DNA of 64,000 nucleotides from contig NZ_BDDS01000002.1 of NCBI RefSeq assembly GCF_001653135.1, positions 124,001 to 188,000 on the forward strand, written 5' to 3'. Shown here one piece after another: positions 30,382 through 41,091 of the stretch (its first letter is position 1; the number at the start of each line of letters is the position of its first letter). A program made the position numbers and the translations under genes. The stretch comes from Pseudoalteromonas neustonica (GTDB lineage: Bacteria; Pseudomonadota; Gammaproteobacteria; Enterobacterales; Alteromonadaceae). The notes beneath the pieces are model-generated. The model did no database searches. It saw only the letters and a program-made list of their open reading frames with translations, and was not told the origin of the DNA.

Positions 30382-31038
30382 ATGAAAAAAATTAAATCTT
30401 TAGCATTAGCTGTAAGCTGTTTTTTATCAGCGTCATTCTTTACAGCCCAAAGCCTAGCAGGCGAGACGTTTACAAGTGACAGCCAAGCATTACAGGCAAA
30501 ACTTGCTGGCTTAAAGAGTTTTCAAGCGCAATTTATTCAGCAAGTAAACGATGCGCAAGGCGAGTCAATTATGCAAGGTAAAGGTAATATTGCCTTACAA
30601 CAGCCAATGATGATCCGCTGGCAGCAAGCAAGCCCGGATGACACCTTGTTCGTTTCAAACGGTGATAAAACCTATTACTTTGACAGCTTTGCTGAGCAAG
30701 TCACGATAATGAAAACACATAGCTTGATTGATTCAACGCCGTTTGTTTTGCTGACTTCTAAAGATCCTGCGCAATGGCAAAAATACCATGTAGCAAGCAC
30801 TGATAAAGGGTTTAGCGTTACGCCCAACAAAGGCGTTGAAAGCCAAGTTGAGCAACTTGATATTGTATTTTCAGGGAACGAGAGTGGCTTAGCGTCGTTA
30901 TTAGTCAAAGATAGCTCAGGGCAATCATCAACATTTACGTTTAGCGATGCCAAAGTAAATGAGAGCCTAACAACATCATTATTTGAGTTCACAATTCCAG
31001 ATGGCGTTGAAATTGACGACCAAAGCCAAGGCGAGTAG
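30382..31038 (+). CDS. lolA: Outer membrane lipoprotein carrier protein LolA
   Basis: Periplasmic chaperone that shuttles lipoproteins from LolCDE to LolB. The 218-residue protein has a signal peptide of about 26 residues (ending QSLA-G). Mature-part features fit LolA: LAGLKSFQAQFIQQV near the start, then GNIALQQPMMIRWQQASPDD and a hydrophobic cavity of beta strands. It begins directly at the ftsK stop (TAA-ATG) and is six bases before rarA, so ftsK-lolA-rarA-crcB form one transcription unit. Confidence 0.95.
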   Translation: MKKIKSLALAVSCFLSASFFTAQSLAGETFTSDSQALQAKLAGLKSFQAQFIQQVNDAQGESIMQGKGNIALQQPMMIRWQQASPDDTLFVSNGDKTYYFDSFAEQVTIMKTHSLIDSTPFVLLTSKDPAQWQKYHVASTDKGFSVTPNKGVESQVEQLDIVFSGNESGLASLLVKDSSGQSSTFTFSDAKVNESLTTSLFEFTIPDGVEIDDQSQGE

Positions 31039-31044
31039 TCACAG

Positions 31045-32388
31045 GTGAGCAATTTAGGTTTTAATTTCGCCCCCGATGTGCGCCCACTCGCGGCGCGTAT
31101 GCGCCCGACTAGTTTAGAACAATATATTGGTCAGCAACACTTATTAAGCCACGATAAACCTTTATACCAAGCAATATTGGCGGGGCGTTGTCACAGCTTA
31201 ATTTTATGGGGTCCGCCTGGGGTGGGTAAAACCACACTGGCACAAATTATTGCCAATCATGCTGATGCCGCACTGATCCAAATGTCGGCGGTGACTGCGG
31301 GTATTAAAGATATTCGTGATGCTGTGAGCGAAGCTAAAAATAACCTTGAAGGGCGCGGGCAACGCACTTTATTGTTTGTAGACGAAGTGCACCGCTTTAA
31401 TAAATCTCAACAAGATGCCTTTTTACCGCATATAGAAGACGGCACATTTATTTTTGTAGGTGCAACCACCGAAAACCCATCGTTTGCACTAAATAACGCG
31501 ATTTTATCGCGAGCGCGTGTGTATGTACTTAAATCTCTGCAAGACGCAGATTTGAATTTAGTAATTGAGCGGGCATTAAAAAACGACGACGAGTTAAGCA
31601 CTAAAACCATTATTCTTGCTGATAATGCTAAGAGCGCATTATGCCAAGCAAGTGACGGCGATGCCCGTAAAGTACTTAATTTACTTGAACAAGCAATCGA
31701 TTTAACAGTCGAACAAAATGGCCAATACTTAGTTGATGAACATGTATTAAGCCAAGTATTACCAACGCATTTGGCAAAATATGACAAAGGCGGTGATGAA
31801 TTTTACGATTTGATCTCGGCGTTTCATAAGTCAGTGCGTGGCAGCTCGCCAGATGGCGCACTGTATTGGTATTGCCGCATTTTGGCTGGAGGCGGTGATC
31901 CGCTGTATGTTGCAAGGCGTTTACTGGCTATTGCTACCGAAGACATAGGCAATGCTGACCCAAGAGCTATGGAAGTTGCGCTCAATGCATGGGATATATT
32001 TCAACGAGTGGGTCCCAGTGAGGGGGAGCGCGCTATCGCACAAGCAACCATTTATTTAGCCAGTGCGCCTAAAAGCAACGCAGTGTACGACGCTTTTAAG
32101 CAAGCAAAGCGGGATGCGCAAAATGAGCCTAGTTACCCTGTTCCAGAGCATTTACGTAATGCCCCCACAAATTTAATGAAAGACTTAGGTTATGGCGCAG
32201 AGTATCGTTATGCACATAATGAAGAAGGTGCTTATGCAGCGGGTGAAAAGTACTTACCAGAGCCAATAGCCGACACCCAATATTACTTTCCAACCGATCG
32301 TGGATTAGAGCAAAAAATTAAACAAAAACTTGATTACTTAAAACAACGTGACCAACAAAGCGATTTAAAACGTTATGACAAGCCTTAA
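31045..32388 (+). CDS. rarA: Replication-associated recombination protein RarA
   Basis: AAA+ ATPase of the RarA/MgsA (WRNIP1) family acting at stalled replication forks. Walker A is GPPGVGKTT at about residue 56, Walker B is [21 protein letters not shown], and sensor 1 is [10 protein letters not shown]. The C-terminal tetramerisation part has [22 protein letters not shown]. The 447-residue length is standard. The start is GTG at 31045, six bases after lolA; the weak site AGTCACAG precedes it. The 3' end overlaps crcB by 14 bases. Confidence 0.96.
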   Translation: MSNLGFNFAPDVRPLAARMRPTSLEQYIGQQHLLSHDKPLYQAILAGRCHSLILWGPPGVGKTTLAQIIANHADAALIQMSAVTAGIKDIRDAVSEAKNNLEGRGQRTLLFVDEVHRFNKSQQDAFLPHIEDGTFIFVGATTENPSFALNNAILSRARVYVLKSLQDADLNLVIERALKNDDELSTKTIILADNAKSALCQASDGDARKVLNLLEQAIDLTVEQNGQYLVDEHVLSQVLPTHLAKYDKGGDEFYDLISAFHKSVRGSSPDGALYWYCRILAGGGDPLYVARRLLAIATEDIGNADPRAMEVALNAWDIFQRVGPSEGERAIAQATIYLASAPKSNAVYDAFKQAKRDAQNEPSYPVPEHLRNAPTNLMKDLGYGAEYRYAHNEEGAYAAGEKYLPEPIADTQYYFPTDRGLEQKIKQKLDYLKQRDQQSDLKRYDKP

Positions 32389-32761
32389 GTTATACATGAT
32401 GATCGCGCTTGGTGGCGCAAGTGGTGCTTGTTTACGGTTTTTTATTAGTGAAACCATGCTAAAACTGCTCGGTAGGGGATTCCCTTTTGGCACGTTGACG
32501 GTTAATATTCTTGGTTCATTGTTAATGGGCGTATTATACGGTTTGATAGAGCGCGAAATTATCACCGTTAGCCCCGCCAAAACCCTAATCGGAATTGGTT
32601 TTTTAGGTGCATTGACCACCTTTTCTACATTCTCAATGGATTCGTTGTTGCTACTGCAACAAGGTCACTTTTTAAAAATGGCCCTCAATATCACCTTAAA
32701 TGTGGTGGTGTGTATTTTTATGGCTTGGCTGGGCCTTCAGCTAGTAATGCAAAAAGGTTAA
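32375..32761 (+). CDS. crcB: Fluoride ion channel CrcB (Fluc)
   Basis: A 128-residue dual-topology membrane protein with four hydrophobic segments that exports fluoride. The signature [14 protein letters not shown] is near the start, followed by [16 protein letters not shown] with the conserved Asn and [20 protein letters not shown] with the conserved Phe, Thr and Ser. It starts inside the 3' end of rarA (14-base overlap) and is nine bases before serS. No fluoride riboswitch is present because there is no leader of its own. Confidence 0.93.
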   Translation: MTSLKLYMMIALGGASGACLRFFISETMLKLLGRGFPFGTLTVNILGSLLMGVLYGLIEREIITVSPAKTLIGIGFLGALTTFSTFSMDSLLLLQQGHFLKMALNITLNVVVCIFMAWLGLQLVMQKG

Positions 32762-34069
<1,308 letters not shown>

Positions 34070-34096
34070 GCATTAGACCTGTAAGTTTTAAGCTTT

Positions 34097-34139
34097 TCAA
34101 AAAAGCCGCTGTTTGTAATGAACCGCGGTTTTTTTGTTT
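34097..34139 (+). terminator. Terminator after serS
   Basis: AGCCGC and GCGGTT form the stem (one G-U pair) with a loop of about 15 bases, followed by seven T. Confidence 0.7.
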
Positions 34140-34625
34140 TTAGTTCGAGATTAAAACTGAAAAATTAAAGAGAAAAGTTGCAAGCGAGTTTGAATATTAA
34201 CTCAGCGATAAATTTATGACGTAAGAACAGGCCTCAGCCGTGATTTTTGGTAGTTTGTGTTATAACGTCCGATTTAAAGAGCAACCCTTTTCTAGGGCGA
34301 AATGTCAAATTCGAATAGGGTGTATCTACTTTTTCAAATTGCTCGTTGGTTTTAGTGATCTAGTTGAATCCAGTAATCATTTACAGTTTACCAAGATAAT
34401 TTATCGCAGGAGTTCGAGGGTGACACTAACTGTTTAGATCGCACCTTATTATAAAGTGGGTTTATAACTGTAAGTAAAACACTCGGTGGTAATTTCATTG
34501 TTGGCAAAGGGTGGGGTCAGTTACACCCCAAGTAACACAAATAGCTACTCGAAGATTTAGAACCCGCGAACGTATCTATATGCTGTATTGTACAATTTAG
34601 AGTGCTCTGCGGATTCGTTTAATAC
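34140..34625. other. Intergenic region between serS and the lacI-type gene
   Basis: About 490 bases with no gene, repeat or RNA that I recognise. A 65-codon frame at 34240-34437 has no ribosome binding site and no family resemblance. Confidence 0.4.
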
Positions 34626-35645
34626 TTAAAAGCTTGAGCCGCGTATAATCAATGACGGTGGGAGTAGGGTGTTTTCAACCACTTCGCCACGAATTAACTT
34701 TAATAAATTACCAACTAACATTTGCCCCGCAAGCGTTGTATCTTGTTGTACCGTTGTTAGTGGTGGGTTTACATAACTTGCAACCGCTATATTATCAAAA
34801 CCGACAACATGAACATCTTCAGGTACCTTTATACCAGCTTCCTTTAACGCTCTAATCGCACCTATGGCGATTAAGTCACTAGCGGCAAACAGAGAATTAA
34901 AGTGGATGTTGTTAGCGATTAGTGAGCGTGTGGCGTGATAACCTGACTCTTCGGTTGATATGGCGTTTGCCATTTTACGCTCGCTTAGTGATATACCATG
35001 GCGATTAAATTCATCTTTAAATCCTTGATAGCGAGCAAAGAATTCAGGGCTATGCTCTGATGCATCACCGATAAATGCACAGTCCTTTCGGCTTGCTTTG
35101 AGTAAATGGGTGGCTGCAAGTTCTCCTCCACCATAGTTATCACAGCTCACAGTCAGATCGGAACGGTTATCAACACTTGCTCCCCAACACACGAATTTAG
35201 TATTTTGCTCAATTAAGCTACTAAATTTTGCTTGGTAGTCAATGTAATCTCCATACCCTAATAATATGATGCCATCAGCACGATGGCTATCTTCATAGTC
35301 TGCCTGCCAATCAGCGCTGGTGGATTGAAACGACACAAGTAAGTCGTAACCTTCAGTTGCGCATGCGCGGGTAATACTGCCTAGCATGGCTAAAAAGAAC
35401 GGATTGATTTGAGATCCATCGGCAGTTGGGTCTTCAAACAATAATAATGCGAGGGTACTACTTTGCTGAGTGCGTAAGTTGCTGGCGTTTTTATCTACTT
35501 TGTAATTGAGCTGTTTTGCAATGTCATGAACTCGGCGACGAGTCTCTTCGTTTACTAATGGACTATTGCGAAGTGCGCGAGACACTGTCGATTGTGAAAC
35601 CCCCGCATAATGGGCAATATCAAACGATGTAGCTTTACCTTTCAT
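34626..35645 (-). CDS. LacI family transcriptional regulator
   Basis: A 339-residue repressor-type protein. The N-terminal helix-turn-helix (TSFDIAHYAGVSQSTVSRAL) and hinge helix are followed by a periplasmic-binding-protein-like effector domain (LALLLFEDP onward, with ADGIILLGYGDY and HVVGFDNIAVASYVNPPLTT near the end). The ATG at 35645 is preferred over the GTG at 35651 by distance to AGG. It is divergent from glk, and one TGACACCGGTGTCA operator lies in the shared gap. It therefore probably controls glk or itself, as may the second LacI-type gene at 37009. The effector sugar cannot be read from the sequence. Confidence 0.9.
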   Translation of the reverse strand: MKGKATSFDIAHYAGVSQSTVSRALRNSPLVNEETRRRVHDIAKQLNYKVDKNASNLRTQQSSTLALLLFEDPTADGSQINPFFLAMLGSITRACATEGYDLLVSFQSTSADWQADYEDSHRADGIILLGYGDYIDYQAKFSSLIEQNTKFVCWGASVDNRSDLTVSCDNYGGGELAATHLLKASRKDCAFIGDASEHSPEFFARYQGFKDEFNRHGISLSERKMANAISTEESGYHATRSLIANNIHFNSLFAASDLIAIGAIRALKEAGIKVPEDVHVVGFDNIAVASYVNPPLTTVQQDTTLAGQMLVGNLLKLIRGEVVENTLLPPSLIIRGSSF

Positions 35646-35762
35646 ACACACAACCTAATTGCTATAAGTAAATAAACTGCAAATAATTCGTGCCATTCTC
35701 GTTTATTTGTTGATTTTTTCAAGCTATTTATCAGTTATCTAAAATTTTTATTGATTCAAGCC

Positions 35763-35776
35763 TGACACCGGTGTCA
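35763..35776. promoter_or_regulatory. LacI-type operator upstream of glk
   Basis: Perfect 14-bp palindrome TGACACCGGTGTCA with a central CG, as LacI-family proteins usually bind. The identical sequence occurs twice before edd. It lies 118 bases before the lacI-type gene and about 200 bases before glk. Confidence 0.8.
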
Positions 35777-35974
35777 TAATGTTGGCGTTTTATCATTTTG
35801 TTGTCAAAACGTATTGGCTGCCCATTTATTGGGCAGCATTTTTTAATACAAGGATAAACACTTTGAGGTGATAGCTCAAAGTATATCTCATAGCAATGGC
35901 TAGGCCATTGAAATAACAACAATAAGCATGATTATCGTTAAGTCTATAAACTGCTTAGACAAAGGAAAAACACG

Positions 35975-36973
35975 ATGGACTCCAAGCCTAGTTCAAAATT
36001 CGATCCTATCTTAGTGGCCGATATTGGTGGCACTAATGCTCGTTTTGCTCTAATAACAGCTTTTAACCTACAAAAAAAACAATTTGTTGTTGAGTATAAT
36101 ATTACCTTTGCGAGTGCGGACTTTGGCTCTTTAGAAGATGCATTAACGCATTACCTATCTCAAGTTAGCCATATTAAACCAATTCGCGCTTGTTTAGCTG
36201 TCGCAGGTCCAATCAAAACAGGCCAAGTACACTTAACTAATTTAGGTTGGCACTTTAGTGTTGAGCAAGTTAAAACAGCATTTGAATTTACACAACTTGA
36301 AGTGATCAACGACTTTGCCGCTTTTGCTTATGCAGCTCCTTATTTAGATCCTCAACAAAATATTGCAGTTAAACCAGGGCAAGCAGATACTGATGCGAAT
36401 ATTGCAGTAATGGGACCTGGTACGGGCTTTGGCGCAGCATGTTTAGTTCGCTCAGGGCAAGGTAGTGCAGTACTTAGTTGTGAAGCTGGGCATATTACGC
36501 TTGCATCAGTGAATGACCTAGATACTCAATTGATCATTGAGTTACGCAAGCAGTTAGCGCATGTATCGATAGAGACAGTATTTTCAGGCCCTGGTATTAG
36601 TCATTTATATCAAGCAATGGCGGCTGTAAAAGGCGTGGATGCCAAAAACTTAACCGCAGCTCAAATTAGTGAACTTGCAACTACTGGAGAGTGTGCAGTG
36701 TGCGAGGCAACACTGGATCAGTTTTGCGATTGGGTTGGAAGTGTAGCAGGTGACTTGGCATTAACATTTGGCGCGCTTGGTGGTGTGTTTATCGGTGGTG
36801 GTATTTTGCCTCGTATGCAAGCCCGTTTATTAGCTAGTCGTTTTGTTGAGCGTTTTGCAGCTAAAGGCATCATGTCACAGTATGTGAGTCAAATACCGGT
36901 GACATTAGTCACTCAAGATAATATTCCACTTATTGGTGCCGCAGCCTGTTTGCACACTAATGGGCAATCATAA
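35975..36973 (+). CDS. glk: Glucokinase
   Basis: ATP-dependent phosphorylation of glucose to glucose 6-phosphate. The 332-residue protein is the E. coli Glk type and not an ROK-family enzyme: phosphate-binding DIGGTNARFAL at residues 16-26, LTNLGWHFS, VINDFAAFAYA with the catalytic Asp, MGPGTGFGAACLV, and near the end GGVFIGGGILPRM. AAAGGA lies upstream of the ATG. It is followed after 35 bases by a lacI-type gene in the same direction. A palindromic operator lies in its leader region. Together with edd-eda-gap it gives a local Entner-Doudoroff route once Zwf and Pgl, not in this window, supply 6-phosphogluconate. Confidence 0.95.
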   Translation: MDSKPSSKFDPILVADIGGTNARFALITAFNLQKKQFVVEYNITFASADFGSLEDALTHYLSQVSHIKPIRACLAVAGPIKTGQVHLTNLGWHFSVEQVKTAFEFTQLEVINDFAAFAYAAPYLDPQQNIAVKPGQADTDANIAVMGPGTGFGAACLVRSGQGSAVLSCEAGHITLASVNDLDTQLIIELRKQLAHVSIETVFSGPGISHLYQAMAAVKGVDAKNLTAAQISELATTGECAVCEATLDQFCDWVGSVAGDLALTFGALGGVFIGGGILPRMQARLLASRFVERFAAKGIMSQYVSQIPVTLVTQDNIPLIGAAACLHTNGQS

Positions 36974-37008
36974 TACATCGCAAATAGGGATGTTATTGGG
37001 AAGTCTGG

Positions 37009-38022
37009 ATGAAGAAAGTTACAATAAATAGTGTTGCAAGTTATGCTGGTGTATCTAAAAAAACGGTATCTCGTGTTTTAAATAATGAGCCAAATGTAAG
37101 TGATGCAACCCGTGAAAAAGTTCTTAAAGTGTTTAAAGAGCTAGATTACACACCAAATCCAATTGCCCGTGGCTTGGCACAAAATCGCAGTTTTATAATT
37201 GGTTGTATTTACGATAACCCAAGTAAAAGTTATATCACGCGAGTACAAACCGGTGCATTAGCTGCATGTAAAGAGAACAACTATAATTTACTGATCCACC
37301 CATGTGATTTACGTGGTGATGCATTGATAAATAATATAGAGCAGTTACTGCAGTCATCGCGACTTGATGGTTTAGTGTTAACCCCGCCGTTTTCAGACTT
37401 TCAAGTGTTAGTTGATTTTCTTAAAAGTAAAAATATCCCGTATGCACGGGTAGCATCAGCGGTGCTTGATGATGATTCAATTTCTGTACGCAGCAACGAT
37501 GAGCAAGGTGCGTTTGAGATCACTGAACATTTAATTAAACTCGGGCATAAGGCAATCGCGTTTATTAAAGGTCACCCAGATCACAGTGCGACAGAGCAGC
37601 GTTTTAAAGGATACTTAAGGGCGCTTAGCACGCATGATATTACGTTTAATGAACGTTTGGTTGAAGAAGGTAACTTTAGTTATCACTCAGGCGTTGACAG
37701 TGCTCGTAGCATTTTAGATTCAACCCCAAGACCAACAGCTGTCTTTGCTTCTAATGATTACATGGCTGCAGCTGTACTCAAATTAGCAACGCAACGTCAA
37801 TTAAAAGTGCCAGACGACATTTCGATTGCAGGGTTTGATAACGCCCCCATTGCGCGGCATATATGGCCAGGATTGACCACAATAGCGCAGCCTGTGGAAG
37901 AAATGACTAAGCAAGCAGTGACTAAATTAATTGAGCATATTGGTGAACCACAAGAGAATGCATACCAGATCACTCTAGAAGCACGTTTGATCACCCGAGA
38001 ATCTACAGCACACGTTAAATAA
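37009..38022 (+). CDS. LacI family transcriptional regulator, likely for glucose catabolism
   Basis: A 337-residue LacI-family protein. The helix-turn-helix is VTINSVASYAGVSKKTVSRV, the hinge follows (NPIARGLAQNRS), and the effector domain contains RLDGLVLTPPFSD, HKAIAFIKGHPDHSATEQR, FASNDYMAAAVLKL and ISIAGFDNAPIARHIWPGLTT. It lies between glk and edd-eda-gap, all in one direction, and two identical palindromic operators precede edd. In related Alteromonadales a LacI-family glucose regulator (called GluR in regulon collections, from memory) sits in such loci, so this is the best candidate to bind TGACACCGGTGTCA. Which of the two LacI genes binds it is not decided by the sequence. Confidence 0.9.
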   Translation: MKKVTINSVASYAGVSKKTVSRVLNNEPNVSDATREKVLKVFKELDYTPNPIARGLAQNRSFIIGCIYDNPSKSYITRVQTGALAACKENNYNLLIHPCDLRGDALINNIEQLLQSSRLDGLVLTPPFSDFQVLVDFLKSKNIPYARVASAVLDDDSISVRSNDEQGAFEITEHLIKLGHKAIAFIKGHPDHSATEQRFKGYLRALSTHDITFNERLVEEGNFSYHSGVDSARSILDSTPRPTAVFASNDYMAAAVLKLATQRQLKVPDDISIAGFDNAPIARHIWPGLTTIAQPVEEMTKQAVTKLIEHIGEPQENAYQITLEARLITRESTAHVK

Positions 38023-38038
38023 CCACTTTTCACAGTTG

Positions 38039-38073
38039 CCCGAGCATGAGTGACGCTTGATCGGGCGCTTTTT
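38039..38073 (+). terminator. Terminator after the second lacI-type gene
   Basis: GCCCGA and TCGGGC form the stem with a loop of about 17 bases, followed by TTTTTT. Confidence 0.7.
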
Positions 38074-38270
38074 TATTTAGTTCACAAAAGTACTTTATTG
38101 AAAGTGGCTAAATTGATTTTTTGTTAACACCCCCCTCATTGCTGCTCTGTAGTATATGACGCTACGGTATCGATTCGCTTTTTGATAGAACTGTTAGTCT
38201 GCAAACATGCCACTTAATCTAATAGTAATGTGTTTCATTTCATTTGTTGTTCAAAATTAATCCATACACA

Positions 38271-38322
38271 TACCCAAGCCACCTCAAGATGCGAGTTCTG
38301 CATATTGAGGTGGCTTGGATAT
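38271..38322. repeat. Repeat family A, copy A4: terminal repeats only
   Basis: A 52-bp version with only the two inverted ends: TACCCAAGCCACCTCAAG at the left and TTGAGGTGGCTTGGATATG at the right, separated by about 15 bases. The whole core seen in the other copies is missing. It can fold into a long hairpin and lies about 63 bases before the first edd operator. Confidence 0.8.
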
Positions 38323-38384
38323 GTATTTTTCACGGTCATTATTTGGTCATGTTAAATAATTAAACTAAATTTAAGGGATAAGGT

Positions 38385-38431
38385 TGACACCGGTGTCATA
38401 GTCATGCGTTAATACAGTGACACCGGTGTCA
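38385..38431 (+). promoter_or_regulatory. Tandem LacI-type operators upstream of edd
   Basis: TGACACCGGTGTCA occurs at 38385-38398 and again at 38418-38431. The spacing is 33 bases start to start, about three helical turns, so two dimers would sit on the same face. They lie 140-190 bases before the edd start. Confidence 0.85.
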
Positions 38432-38570
38432 GGTTGATTGTGAGAGACAACCTGACAACGTTATACCTTTGAACGGGTAAATCAAAGATGCTCAGTGCAA
38501 GTACATTCGTGGAGTATGCCCTTGCCACTGAGCCTTTATCCTCTAACCATAGAGATGGGTCGAATTTTTT

Positions 38571-40421
38571 ATGTTGCATCCTCGTATTCAAGAAGTCACC
38601 GAACGCGTTATTGAACGCAGTAAAGCTACTCGCCAAGCCTATATAGCACGTATAAACCATGCAAAAAAACAAACAAGAGTCCGTTCTGGTTTAGGTTGTG
38701 GCAATATAGCCCATGTAATTGCTGCATGTAGTAGCGATGATAAAGCGCGCTTAAAAGCTGATGAACAGCCAAATTTAGCAATTATCAATTCATACAATGA
38801 TATGTTGTCTGCGCATGTTCCATATAAAGATTATCCAGATTTAATTAAAAGCATTGCAACAAAGTACGATGCAACGGCACAAGTTGCCGGTGGCGTACCA
38901 GCTATGTGTGATGGTGTAACTCAAGGTCGTGATGGCATGGAGTTATCGCTTTTTTCACGTGATGTAATAGCGATGTCTACCGCGATTTCATTATCTCACG
39001 ATGTGTTTGATGGCGTATTTTGCCTAGGTGTATGTGACAAAATTGTCCCCGGTTTATTGATTGGCGCTTTATCGTTTGGCCATTTACCAGTGTACTTTAT
39101 GCCTGCAGGGCCGATGCAGTCAGGTATTCCAAATAAAGAAAAAGCACGAATTCGCCAAAAATTTGCACAAGGTCTAGTTAGCCGTGAAGAACTATTAGAA
39201 GCCGAAAGCGCGTCATACCACAGTGCGGGGACTTGTACGTTCTACGGTACTGCTAACAGTAATCAAATGTTAATGGAGATTATGGGCCTGCACCTTCCAG
39301 GTAGCTCATTTATCAACCCATACACTGAGCTGCGCGATGGTTTAACCGGTAATGCAGTAGAAACCATGCTCAAACAATTAATTCAAAGCAAAGATGCTAA
39401 TTGTTTAGCAGATGTAGTGACTGAAAAGACCATTATTAATGGTCTAGTTGGCTTGCTTTCAACGGGCGGCTCTACCAATCACGCGATCCACTTAGTAGCT
39501 ATTGCAAAAGCAGCGGGTGTTGAATTGACATGGAAAGACATGTCTGATTTATCAGAAGTTGTACCATTGTTAACGCGTATTTATCCAAATGGTTCTGCTG
39601 ATGTAAATCATTTCCAAGCAGCGGGCGGCATGGGTTTCCTTATGAGAGAACTTGTTAGCGCAGGGTTTTTACACAATGATGTGAAAACGATTGTCGGTGA
39701 AGGACTTGAAGCGTATACGCAAGAGCCGCGTTTAGACACTGATCACAACTTAATTATGAGTAGTGCAACAGGTCCAAGTAAAGTGAAGTGGATACCGTGT
39801 CCAGAAAACTCACTAGACGAAGACGTATTGCGCCCAGTTAATAATCCTTTTAGCAAGCAAGGTGGCTTACAGCTACTTACTGGCAACTTAGGTAAAGCGG
39901 TGATTAAAGTATCTGCAGTAGCTGTAGAGCATCAAGTTGTAACCGCGCCGGCAAAAGTATTTGCATCACAAAGTGCCTTACAAGAAGCGTACTCACGCGG
40001 TGAGTTAAACCAAGATTTTATTGCTGTTCTAAAAGAGCAAGGCCCGAAAGCGAAAGGCATGCCAGAGCTGCACAAGTTAACGCCGGTAATGGCAACCTTG
40101 CAAGATGAAGGTTACAAAGTAGCGATTGTTACAGATGGCCGAATGTCAGGTGCTTCAGGTAAAGTTCCTGCTGCAATTCACTTGGCGCCAGAGGCTGTTG
40201 AAGGAGGCATTATTGCTAAGATTCACGAAGGCGATTTAATCACTCTCGATGCACCAGCGGGTATATTAAAAGTACATGTAAGCGATGAAGAATTAGAAAA
40301 ACGAGAACTACAACTAAGTGAAGCAAGCTTAACATTTGGTACAGGTCGTGAATTGTTCACCGGATTTAGAAACATTGTAAGTAGCGCAGACTTAGGCGCT
40401 AGCGCCTTTGGAATAGAATAA
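38571..40421 (+). CDS. edd: Phosphogluconate dehydratase
   Basis: Dehydrates 6-phosphogluconate to 2-keto-3-deoxy-6-phosphogluconate, the first committed Entner-Doudoroff step. The 616-residue protein is an IlvD/Edd-family iron-sulfur enzyme. Cluster and family landmarks include [52 protein letters not shown] and, toward the end, [18 protein letters not shown]. The N-terminus aligns with E. coli Edd from the ATG at 38571, although no good Shine-Dalgarno sequence precedes it. It is the first gene of the edd-eda-gap operon, with two operators and a solitary repeat hairpin upstream. Confidence 0.96.
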   Translation: MLHPRIQEVTERVIERSKATRQAYIARINHAKKQTRVRSGLGCGNIAHVIAACSSDDKARLKADEQPNLAIINSYNDMLSAHVPYKDYPDLIKSIATKYDATAQVAGGVPAMCDGVTQGRDGMELSLFSRDVIAMSTAISLSHDVFDGVFCLGVCDKIVPGLLIGALSFGHLPVYFMPAGPMQSGIPNKEKARIRQKFAQGLVSREELLEAESASYHSAGTCTFYGTANSNQMLMEIMGLHLPGSSFINPYTELRDGLTGNAVETMLKQLIQSKDANCLADVVTEKTIINGLVGLLSTGGSTNHAIHLVAIAKAAGVELTWKDMSDLSEVVPLLTRIYPNGSADVNHFQAAGGMGFLMRELVSAGFLHNDVKTIVGEGLEAYTQEPRLDTDHNLIMSSATGPSKVKWIPCPENSLDEDVLRPVNNPFSKQGGLQLLTGNLGKAVIKVSAVAVEHQVVTAPAKVFASQSALQEAYSRGELNQDFIAVLKEQGPKAKGMPELHKLTPVMATLQDEGYKVAIVTDGRMSGASGKVPAAIHLAPEAVEGGIIAKIHEGDLITLDAPAGILKVHVSDEELEKRELQLSEASLTFGTGRELFTGFRNIVSSADLGASAFGIE

Positions 40422-40453
40422 TAATTCGCCAGACTGGGTATGAGGATCAAACA

Positions 40454-41074
40454 ATGAGTATAGAAAAAATATTAGCATCGGCACCCGTAGTGCCAGTAGT
40501 GGTAATCGAAAAATTAGAAGATGCGGCACCACTAGCTCGTGCACTTTATAACGGTGGCTTAAAAGCTCTTGAAATTACTTTACGTACGCCTATTGCTGCT
40601 GAAGCTGTAAAGCTTATGAAAGCCGAAGTACCAGAGGCTTATGTTGGTACAGGCACCGTGGTTGACAAAGCAAGCTTTGATGCATCAGTTGCCGCAGGCG
40701 CTGACTTTATGGTGAGCCCTGGTGTAAATGATGAGTTACTTGCACTTGCGAAAGAATCAGACATTCCATTTTTACCGGGCGCCGCAACGCCAAGTGAAGT
40801 AATGAAATTAGCAAGCCATGGTTTTAAGTTTTTAAAGTTCTTCCCAGCAGAAGCTGCGGGCGGTACTGCCATGCTCAAATCAATTGGCGGTCCATTGCCA
40901 CACGTTACATTTTGTCCAACTGGCGGAATTAGCCTTACAACAGCACCTAAGTATTTAGCGCTAAGCAATGTAATTTGTGTGGGTGGTACGTGGATGCTAG
41001 ATAAAAAACTAATTGAAAATAAAGACTGGCAAGCCATTGAAGCGCTTGCTCGCCAAGCAAGTGAAATTAAATAA
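40454..41074 (+). CDS. eda: KDPG aldolase (and 4-hydroxy-2-oxoglutarate aldolase)
   Basis: Splits 2-keto-3-deoxy-6-phosphogluconate into pyruvate and glyceraldehyde 3-phosphate. The 206-residue class I aldolase has the Schiff-base Lys128 in FLKFFPAEAAGG and the catalytic Glu40 in LEITLRT. GTGTVV and the phosphate-binding CPTGGISL are also present. AGGATCAA precedes the ATG. It lies 32 bases after edd and 17 before gap. Confidence 0.97.
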   Translation: MSIEKILASAPVVPVVVIEKLEDAAPLARALYNGGLKALEITLRTPIAAEAVKLMKAEVPEAYVGTGTVVDKASFDASVAAGADFMVSPGVNDELLALAKESDIPFLPGAATPSEVMKLASHGFKFLKFFPAEAAGGTAMLKSIGGPLPHVTFCPTGGISLTTAPKYLALSNVICVGGTWMLDKKLIENKDWQAIEALARQASEIK

Positions 41075-41091
41075 TTAAAGGGGAATTTTAA

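Noticed and set aside
32300..32375. Fluoride riboswitch upstream of crcB
   Set aside because: crcB starts inside rarA with no leader, and I could not see the conserved riboswitch core.
34240..34437. 65-codon open frame between serS and the lacI-type gene
   Set aside because: It has no ribosome binding site, no recognisable motif and lies in AT-rich intergenic sequence; length is within chance.
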